From assembly GCF_040371545.1 (NCBI RefSeq), contig NZ_AP029048.1:1240001-1304000 (forward strand): DNA of 64,000 bases, given 5' to 3'. Source of the DNA: Synechococcus sp. M16CYN. GTDB taxonomy: Bacteria; Cyanobacteriota; Cyanobacteriia; PCC-6307; Cyanobiaceae. Positions 57,897 to 64,000 of the stretch are shown in pieces. The translations under genes and the position numbers were made by a program. How positions within the stretch are numbered: the stretch's first letter is position 1; each line of letters opens with the position of its first letter. The notes beneath the pieces were generated by a model. That model was not told the origin of the DNA. It saw nothing but the letters and a program-made list of their open reading frames with translations, and made no database searches.

Positions 57897-58588
57897 GTAA
57901 GCAGCAGCGCAGTAAGCCATAACAACAGAGCAGCAGGCAAAGCCTGAATTTGCGGAGGTCTCAAGGAGAGCTGCTGGAGGGCTGTAGGAGATAAGGCCAT
58001 CGTTAACAATGATCCAACTACCAACCCAATCAAAAGCGCTATGAGCGTCCAACCTAAAGAAGCTAGGGGCTGACGTCCTCTCCTGACTTGGCTAAGAAAA
58101 GCACCAATACTTGCTAAAGCTAGAACAAGTTGAACATTGGCTACTGAAATAGCAAGTAAGCCCAGGCCGACAAAACCTGCAATGATTCGAACGACACGAC
58201 CCGGACCCTCAACCAAAGACCATTGAGGTGTCAGAGAAGCTAAAGATTGACTTGGATCTGAAAGATTTGTTCGCAGATTTTGCAGGACGCTAGTGCCGGG
58301 GAATGATGAGCCAGATACGGAAGCCGAACCCAAGCCTCCTTCGCGTTGCGATGCTGTTGCTGCCGCTGCGCTGATTCGTCCCTGCTGTCGATCGCGTAAA
58401 CGAACCATCAAAACAGCGTCGTAAGCAGCTTCGATCCGAGCACAGGCTTTTTCATCGCCTTCGACTGCGGCCATACAGCGATCGCGAGCTGACTGAACTT
58501 GCTCAAAACTCGCCTCTCGACCTAATCCAAGATGGATATATGGATCATCTGAACCAAAATCAGCATTTGATTCGCTCACCGCTGCCAT
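57893..58588 (-). CDS. CPP1-like membrane J-domain-like protein (DUF3353)
   Basis: A 231-residue protein. The N-terminal ~80 residues form a degenerate J-like helix bundle ([21 protein letters not shown], then [15 protein letters not shown]), without the HPD motif, so co-chaperone activity is not expected by the usual route. The C-terminal half has about four hydrophobic segments (128-231). The architecture matches CPP1/CDF1 of plants, a chaperone-like protein for protochlorophyllide oxidoreductase. Role in chlorophyll synthesis is inferred. Convergent with hslO (4 bp overlap). Confidence 0.78.
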   Translation of the reverse strand: MAAVSESNADFGSDDPYIHLGLGREASFEQVQSARDRCMAAVEGDEKACARIEAAYDAVLMVRLRDRQQGRISAAAATASQREGGLGSASVSGSSFPGTSVLQNLRTNLSDPSQSLASLTPQWSLVEGPGRVVRIIAGFVGLGLLAISVANVQLVLALASIGAFLSQVRRGRQPLASLGWTLIALLIGLVVGSLLTMALSPTALQQLSLRPPQIQALPAALLLWLTALLLT

Positions 58589-58632
58589 GACCTAAAATTG
58601 GTTCACTACTGACACAGAATATCGAGGCTTGC

Positions 58633-58854
58633 TTAGAATAGGGGAGTGCCGTGATGGTACCCCTCGCTGCGCTCTAATCGATGTCTACGGGTTTGAGCCT
58701 CGGCCCGGTTGAGCCACAGACGCCGCTTTATAAAAGGCATCTGAGGAGGTAGATGATATCCTTCCAGCACCTCAACAGGTTCATCAACACCGCGGAAGAT
58801 CACGTAGTCCGTTCCACCATCGTTGCTGCGTCGTAATAACCAGAGGGTATCCAA
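58633..58854 (-). CDS. Conserved small hypothetical protein
   Basis: A 73-residue ATG-start frame with coding composition: start MDTLWLLRRSNDGGTDYVIF, then PVEVLEGYHLPPQMPFIKRR, ending in a basic segment with HRLERSEGYHHGTPLF. No membrane span or known domain. It precedes the CPP1-like gene by 44 bp on the same strand, so the two may share a transcript. I recall no family with confidence; it has the look of marine cyanobacterial orphan proteins. Confidence 0.6.
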   Translation of the reverse strand: MDTLWLLRRSNDGGTDYVIFRGVDEPVEVLEGYHLPPQMPFIKRRLWLNRAEAQTRRHRLERSEGYHHGTPLF

Positions 58855-58977
58855 TTAGGATCACTTAAACAGTGTCCATTCTGGTGACGAAGAACCCTCG
58901 CCGTGGATGAATGCTTGCGAGGAACGTAGCAAAAACCCAACAAATTTAGTAACCAAGCTGATTATCGGCTCCCAAAG

Positions 58978-60624
58978 TCAAAGACCAATGGGTTCTGCCC
59001 CACTGACTACGGGAGCTACGTTACTTAATCGAAACTCAGGATGATCTTGACTGAGTTGATTGAGATTCCACTCATTTTTAAACAACAAAACCGGCCGATT
59101 CCAGGCATCTCGAACAGTTTTGCAATTGAAAATCCGACCTAGCTTTTTTAGCTCGGGCCAACCGTCTGTAACCCAACGAGCAACCTGAAAACCAAGTGGT
59201 TCTAAACAAGTTTTAACGCCGTACTCGTTTTCCAAACGATGTTGAACCACCTCAAGTTGAAGTTGTCCCACCGCAGCAAGGATCGGGTCACGTTTGCTCT
59301 CGTTAGTGTCGTAAAGAACCTGAACCGCACCTTCTTCTCTTAATTCATTGACCCCTTTGCGAAAATTTTTGAATGCTGAGGGATTTGGATTGCGCAACCA
59401 GCTGAAGATTTCAGGACTAAAACACGGAATCCCTTCAAACTCCACTTTTGACCCCACGTACAACGTGTCACCAATGGCGAACATTCCCGGATTGTTCAAA
59501 CCAATCACATCTCCAGGATAAGCATCTTCAACAACCGCACGATCTTGACCAAATAATTTCTGGGGGCGAGACAGGCGAATTGTTCTACCACTGCGTGCGT
59601 GTTTCACTGTCATATCTCTTTCGAAACGGCCACTACAAATACGTACGAATGCCACACGATCTCGATGACGAGGATCCATGTTTGCCTGCAATTTGAATAC
59701 AAACCCGCTGAAATCTTCACGAAGCGGATCGATGATCCCGTCACTACTTAACCGGGCAGTCGGACGTTGGGCTAATTCAAGAAAAGTATCCAGAAAGGTG
59801 CGGACTCCAAAATTTGTCATTGCTGATCCAAAGAACACAGGTGTCAACTCACCTGAATGCACCGCCTCTAAATCAAGATCAGCCCCAGCTGTTTCCAGTA
59901 GCTCAGTCTCCTCAACCGCCAGGTCAAGCAAATCTTCCTCCACCAAATCCCGAAGAATCGGGCTGTTCAACGACAACTTTCGTTCCTTGGCTTGTTGGCC
60001 TCTTACTGCTCTATTAAAGAGAATCACTTCACGGCTACGGCGATCAATCACACCGCGAAATTGATCGCCGCTACCGATGGGCCAGTTCACAGCCCAAGGT
60101 ATAAGTCCAAGCTCAGATTCGATTTCGTCCAACAGGTCGAGCGGTTCGCGTCCTGGGCGATCCATCTTGTTAATGAACGTGAAAATCGGGATTTTTCTCA
60201 TGCGGCAGACTTCGAATAATTTGCGGGTCTGCGGCTCAAGTCCTTTAACAGCGTCCTCCAACATCACAGCGTTGTCGGTAGCTGCCAAGGTGCGATAGGT
60301 ATCTTCTGAGAAATCCTGGTGTCCAGGCGTATCAAGAAGATTGATCGTGATCTCGCCGTAGTCGAACTGGAGTACAGTCGAAGTAATGGAAATGCCGCGT
60401 TGCTTTTCGAGTTCCATCCAATCGGATGTCACTTTTCGTTGTTCACCCCTTACCTTCACAGCTCCAGCCTGTTGTATCGCGCCCCCGTAAAGCAACAATT
60501 TTTCGGTGAGGGTGGTTTTACCAGCATCCGGGTGGGAAATAATGGCGAAATTGCGACGCCGATCAACCGCCTTGGCCAAGTGCTGAACTAGATCAATATC
60601 CAGAGGGTCTGGGCTGCTACTCAT
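58978..60624 (-). CDS. prfC: Peptide chain release factor 3
   Basis: A 548-residue translational GTPase. G1 is [16 protein letters not shown] near 29-44, the switch region has [17 protein letters not shown]3 [18 protein letters not shown] near 96-113, G4 [18 protein letters not shown] near 149-166, and [21 protein letters not shown] and HPEFRLSNV are in the correct order. RF3 recycles class I release factors. It follows the methyltransferase gene by 9 bp on the same strand. Confidence 0.95.
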   Translation of the reverse strand: MSSSPDPLDIDLVQHLAKAVDRRRNFAIISHPDAGKTTLTEKLLLYGGAIQQAGAVKVRGEQRKVTSDWMELEKQRGISITSTVLQFDYGEITINLLDTPGHQDFSEDTYRTLAATDNAVMLEDAVKGLEPQTRKLFEVCRMRKIPIFTFINKMDRPGREPLDLLDEIESELGLIPWAVNWPIGSGDQFRGVIDRRSREVILFNRAVRGQQAKERKLSLNSPILRDLVEEDLLDLAVEETELLETAGADLDLEAVHSGELTPVFFGSAMTNFGVRTFLDTFLELAQRPTARLSSDGIIDPLREDFSGFVFKLQANMDPRHRDRVAFVRICSGRFERDMTVKHARSGRTIRLSRPQKLFGQDRAVVEDAYPGDVIGLNNPGMFAIGDTLYVGSKVEFEGIPCFSPEIFSWLRNPNPSAFKNFRKGVNELREEGAVQVLYDTNESKRDPILAAVGQLQLEVVQHRLENEYGVKTCLEPLGFQVARWVTDGWPELKKLGRIFNCKTVRDAWNRPVLLFKNEWNLNQLSQDHPEFRLSNVAPVVSGAEPIGL

Positions 60625-60633
60625 CTGCTCTCG

Positions 60634-61347
60634 TCAATTTACTAAGCCTGACACCACTAGATAACGATCTTCCTCTGGCGTGGCCACTAAGTATTTCATT
60701 TCAGCCTTGCGAAGCTGATGGGTCACTTCTTCAGGAGTGTAAGCAGCGATAAGAGAGGCTGTGAAGTCTTGAACTAGCACTGATGGAGCATTTGGAAGTT
60801 GCCGTTGTTGCAAGCAATGCACTTCGGCCAAGGATGAAGGTCGACACAAATCACGGTGTAGCACACGGCAGCCAGATTTTCCAATAGCTCGGGTTGCCTT
60901 CCAGAGCAAACTTGGATCCTGCAAATGATGTAGAAGACTATTACTGACAATTAAATCTGCCGAGTTCTCAAATACAGAGATCGCTTCTTGTAACAAGAGA
61001 CAGTGGAACTGTATATTACATGGGTGGTGAGAGCCCGCACGTCGTCGCGCTATGGCCAGCATTGGATCTGAACCATCGATTCCGATTAGCTTTGCACTCG
61101 GCAACAATTCAGCTAGACGGAATGTGATATTGCCAGGTCCACATCCCAGATCTACCACAGAAGGGTGTTTTGGTAGTGGACCCGTTTTAGCTAACAATTG
61201 TTCGATCCAGACCAGCACCTTGACATCTCCGCTGCTGAAATCGGCGGCCGCATAAGCTTCCACCTGTTCTGTAGTTGTCATTAACTCTGGCTCAGGAATG
61301 CGCTGTATCTGTTGCTGCCAAATTGGAGGATAGTTTGAGCTAGACAC
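60634..61347 (-). CDS. SAM-dependent class I methyltransferase
   Basis: A 237-residue methyltransferase. Motif I is VVDLGCGPGNITFRLAELLP near 64-83; motif post-I with the acid is LIGIDGSDPMLAIARRR near 86-102; ADLIVSNSLLHHLQDPSLLW near 131-150 is motif IV with the following histidine-rich segment. The substrate is unknown; the N-terminal QVEAYAAADFSSGDVKVLVW resembles small-molecule methyltransferases. It is divergent from nrdJ (24 bp between starts) and precedes prfC by 9 bp. Confidence 0.83.
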   Translation of the reverse strand: MSSSNYPPIWQQQIQRIPEPELMTTTEQVEAYAAADFSSGDVKVLVWIEQLLAKTGPLPKHPSVVDLGCGPGNITFRLAELLPSAKLIGIDGSDPMLAIARRRAGSHHPCNIQFHCLLLQEAISVFENSADLIVSNSLLHHLQDPSLLWKATRAIGKSGCRVLHRDLCRPSSLAEVHCLQQRQLPNAPSVLVQDFTASLIAAYTPEEVTHQLRKAEMKYLVATPEEDRYLVVSGLVN

Positions 61348-61371
61348 TACTGATGGTGGTAGAAGGAACTT

Positions 61372-63759
61372 ATGCCCACCACGCGTGGGGTTAGTGTTTT
61401 TGCAATACTTGTACTCTTATTGCACGTGACACTGACGCCGAACCGCGTGGAGCCCGATGTAGAACACTGCCTTGGCCTTGACGAGTTTCCCACTACAGCT
61501 CCAGCTGCAAATCCGGTTTTTTATCGAACTTACAGTCGATGCACTCCTGAAGGACGGGAAAGCTGGGGCCAAGTCAGCTTAAGAAACCTTCATGGTCTTC
61601 ACAAGCTGGGGAATCTTACAGAGGCCGAGATCGTCCTGATGGCACGAATGCAGGCCGAAAAGAAAGCCCTTCCATCTGGCCGGTGGCTGTGGATTGGAGG
61701 CACGCCTTGGATCGAACGGCCTGAGAACTTTTCCGGATCTTACAATTGCACCTCAACCAAGCTTGTGGATTGGAAAGCATTCGGTCTCATGATGGACCTT
61801 GCTATGATGGGCTGCGGTACGGGTGCCGTTATTGAACCGCGGTTCATTAATCAATTACCCATTATTCGGAACACTCTTACAATTCTCTCCGTCAGCGATA
61901 TCGGAATCACCCCCCCCGGCTCACGGCAGGAGGCCTGTAGCCACAACATCAAAGGTAACAACGTCAAAATCAAGGTTGGTGATACTCGACGCGGTTGGGT
62001 CGATAGTTATCAGCTTTTACTTGAACTGAGCAGTGACCCTCGTTTCGAGAAAGGAATCATTGAAATTGAAATTGATCTGAATGATGTTCGCCCTGCTGGT
62101 GAAGCGCTGAAGGGCTTTGGTGGTATGGCTAACCCTGTCAAATTGAAGGATCTTTATGGCCGCGTTACCAGACTCCTTAACGGGGCAATTGGACGTCGAC
62201 TCACTTCAGTAGAATGTTGTCTGCTGATTGATGAGGCTGCCGTTACAATCGTGGCTGGTAATATCCGTCGCAGCGCGGGCATGCGGCAGTTCGCTGATGA
62301 CGATCACACAGCTGCATCAGCGAAGGATAACCTCTGGCAGCAGGATTCTAACGGCGATTGGCGAATCGATCCTGAGCGGGATGCACTTCGGATGGCTAAT
62401 CACACTCGCGTGTATCACAGCCGTCCCAGCAAAGAGATGGTTCATGCTGCAGTCACAAAGCAGTTCATGTCTGGTGAAGGAGCCATTCAATTCGCGCCCG
62501 AGGCGATCGCGCGTTCCAACGCCGATTTACTTCGGACCCCTGAGTTGCATCGCGAATTTGTCGAGGTGTATTGCGATCAGGGACGTGAAGAAGCTGGTCT
62601 TTGGCTTAGGTCTAACTATGGTAGCATCAGCGACGCCGAGCTGGAACATCGCCTCAGTCGTTATGGTTTGAATCCTTGCGGCGAGATTATCGGAGCTGAT
62701 TTTCACTGCAACCTAGCGGAAGTCCACCTCAACCGGATTGATCCTGATGATAACCAAGGACAAGCTGATGCTTTCCGGGCCGGAGCTCTTTCTGTTGCTT
62801 GCCTGTTGAATCATCGCTTTGAAGTAAAGCGGTATCGCCAAAGCCGTGAATGGGATCCCATTGTTGGTGTGAGCTTCACCGGTTTATTCGATTTCTTTGT
62901 TCATGCGTTTGGTACCGAATGGCTCACTTGGTGGGAAGCTGGTCGTCCTGACAATAAACAGGGATTTACTTTTAAAACTAAAGAGGCCAGATACCTAAGC
63001 TATTGGAAGCAAATCGTTAATGAAACTGTTTGGGAATATTGCGATCGTGAGGGTTTGCGCCGCCCAAATCGCTGCACCACAGTTCAACCAGCTGGCACTA
63101 AAAGCCTCCTCACAGGAGCAGCTCCCGGTTGGCACCCCCCTCAATCACAGCGTTTTATACGTCGTATCACATTCAAAAAGAACGATCCTGTCGCTATGGC
63201 TTGCGTTGATTACGGTTACACCGTGGTTCCATCCCAATCCGACAAAGATGAAGCAGGGCGCCTATTGAACGATCCATTTGATTCACGTTGTACCGAATGG
63301 CTAGTTGAAATCCCTACTGAAGTGAGCTGGGCAAATCTTCCCGGCGCCGACGCCATTAATATCAATAGTTTTTCAGCATTAGCGCAATTTAGCTTCTACA
63401 TGCAAGTTCAGAAACATTACACTGCCCATAACACTTCAGCTACGATCGAACTTCGCTCGGACGAAATCGAGCCAGTTACCGAAGCATTATACAGATCGAT
63501 AAATGAAGGTGAGGGGTATGTCTCTGTTGCACTCCTTGCGCGCTTTGATACTAGCAACGCTACTTTCCCCCGCCTTCCTTTCGAACCAATTGATGCAACA
63601 ACTTACAAGCGGCTGCAATCCGACGTGATCCAACGACGGGTTAGCAACGACTTCTTTGAAGCGTTACAGCGTTACGATCAGGGCGACCTCATGGGGGCCG
63701 GTCCAGCTAGTTGCGATTCGGATAAGTGTCTATTTCCAATCTCGAAACCCGGTCGTTAG
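61372..63759 (+). CDS. nrdJ: Adenosylcobalamin-dependent ribonucleotide reductase (class II)
   Basis: A 795-residue class II RNR. The active-site loop NPCGE (C436) reads GLNPCGEIIGADFHCNLAEV; the early FSGSYNCTSTK cysteine (about 128) and the C-terminal cysteines in ASCDSDKCLFP complete the redox set; RRGWVDSYQLLLELS and TTVQPAGTKSLLTGAAPGWH are family blocks. It makes deoxynucleotides using B12 radicals and no second subunit, typical of marine Synechococcus. The ATG at 61372 has AAGGA upstream but adds a hydrophobic leader of ~25 residues; a GTG at 61447 would give 770 residues. CobU at 18035 supplies a step of its cofactor. Confidence 0.95.
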   Translation: MPTTRGVSVFAILVLLLHVTLTPNRVEPDVEHCLGLDEFPTTAPAANPVFYRTYSRCTPEGRESWGQVSLRNLHGLHKLGNLTEAEIVLMARMQAEKKALPSGRWLWIGGTPWIERPENFSGSYNCTSTKLVDWKAFGLMMDLAMMGCGTGAVIEPRFINQLPIIRNTLTILSVSDIGITPPGSRQEACSHNIKGNNVKIKVGDTRRGWVDSYQLLLELSSDPRFEKGIIEIEIDLNDVRPAGEALKGFGGMANPVKLKDLYGRVTRLLNGAIGRRLTSVECCLLIDEAAVTIVAGNIRRSAGMRQFADDDHTAASAKDNLWQQDSNGDWRIDPERDALRMANHTRVYHSRPSKEMVHAAVTKQFMSGEGAIQFAPEAIARSNADLLRTPELHREFVEVYCDQGREEAGLWLRSNYGSISDAELEHRLSRYGLNPCGEIIGADFHCNLAEVHLNRIDPDDNQGQADAFRAGALSVACLLNHRFEVKRYRQSREWDPIVGVSFTGLFDFFVHAFGTEWLTWWEAGRPDNKQGFTFKTKEARYLSYWKQIVNETVWEYCDREGLRRPNRCTTVQPAGTKSLLTGAAPGWHPPQSQRFIRRITFKKNDPVAMACVDYGYTVVPSQSDKDEAGRLLNDPFDSRCTEWLVEIPTEVSWANLPGADAININSFSALAQFSFYMQVQKHYTAHNTSATIELRSDEIEPVTEALYRSINEGEGYVSVALLARFDTSNATFPRLPFEPIDATTYKRLQSDVIQRRVSNDFFEALQRYDQGDLMGAGPASCDSDKCLFPISKPGR

Positions 63760-63806
63760 GTGAGCCTAAGTTTTATGATTAAAGCCATCAAAAATTCAAG
63801 AAAGCA

Positions 63807-63834
63807 TTAATCCTAATTATATAATTAGGATTAA
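63807..63834. repeat. Perfect 28-bp palindrome
   Basis: TTAATCCTAATTAT at 63807-63820 is followed at once by its reverse complement ATAATTAGGATTAA (63821-63834). It lies 48 bp after the nrdJ stop. The T-run typical of a terminator is missing (CAAGGAG follows), so it may be a weak bidirectional terminator or a binding palindrome. The remaining bases to 64000 are AT-rich without a gene. Confidence 0.5.
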
Positions 63835-64000
63835 CAAGGAGATAAACCTGTTTTTAAGAACTTAAGATAAGTCAAAAATAGTTTGTTCTGGAATACTATT
63901 TTATTTCAAAGCAATACATATCTAGACTATATATCATTCTTGTTTCTAAAAAGGTAGATTAATGACCGAACTAACAAAATATTTTTATGTATAAGTCTTA

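Overview
The window reads as chromosome of a phycobilisome-bearing alpha-cyanobacterium of the marine Synechococcus/Cyanobium type. The evidence is an allophycocyanin ApcD subunit (absent from Prochlorococcus), the aerobic chlorophyll cyclase AcsF, a high-light-inducible protein, Psb30, Psb32, Ycf20-, CPP1-, DUF2996- and DUF3531-family proteins, and a B12-dependent ribonucleotide reductase together with a cobalamin-assembly gene. The gene set is vertically inherited housekeeping. I see no phage, transposase, CRISPR array, plasmid genes or island. About 13.9 kb of the 64 kb lies in long AT-rich gaps of 0.3-2.3 kb, while the surviving genes are tightly packed and sometimes overlap at their ends. 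That contrast, plus at least one recognisable decayed gene, suggests a lineage undergoing genome erosion, for example a host-associated or specialised Synechococcus; the exact taxon cannot be read from this sequence. Layout. 1-5.9 kb: gene-poor, with a solitary 2OG-Fe(II) oxygenase-like gene, a Nif11-type small protein, probable decayed coding DNA and an isolated apcD. 5.9-17 kb: translation and RNA genes (pheT, rpmG, rpsR, an RNase II, metG), a FAD oxidoreductase, lptC, and a cluster for cytochrome b6f cofactor assembly, a TerB-like protein and Psb32. 17-23 kb: cobU/cobP, a LysM/M23 peptidase, tRNA-Met, a 97-residue protein, a 2-Cys peroxiredoxin with a clear terminator, and a 1.7 kb desert. 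23-29 kb: ftsH, rpmF, a glycerate kinase, a ycf20-like gene coupled to a CbbY-type phosphatase, then a nonsense/frameshift-damaged gene. 29-39.3 kb: psb30, a YkgJ-type protein, two half-size UPF0016 genes, an RNase R-like protein without catalytic motifs, ubiX, a membrane protein, DUF2996, acsF, tldD, pmbA and fmt. 39.3-44 kb: desert with a terC-family gene and an hli gene followed by a 33-residue membrane ORF. 44-64 kb: dense housekeeping block (mfd, a 53-residue membrane protein, a C-terminal processing protease, ispG, a family-4 uracil-DNA glycosylase, a VOC protein, an aspartate-type aminotransferase, an SGNH hydrolase, a DUF92/VTE6-like kinase, rsmE, DUF3531, an ABC ATPase, hslO, CPP1-like, prfC, a methyltransferase, nrdJ). 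How they work together. Many genes serve building, protecting and repairing the photosynthetic membrane: AcsF and the CPP1-like protein in chlorophyll synthesis; CcbB-like in b6f assembly; Psb30, Psb32, Hli and possibly FtsH in photosystem II turnover; UPF0016 and TerC proteins in probable metal handling; UbiX and DUF92/VTE6 in prenyl-cofactor and phytol metabolism; peroxiredoxin and Hsp33 in oxidative stress. Cobalamin assembly (CobU) and NrdJ are functionally linked. The most notable oddities are the catalytically degenerate RNase R paired with a short, motif-intact RNase II, the 20-bp perfect hairpin at 17.5 kb, the tandem hli plus micro-ORF, and the decayed gene at 27.3-27.9 kb.
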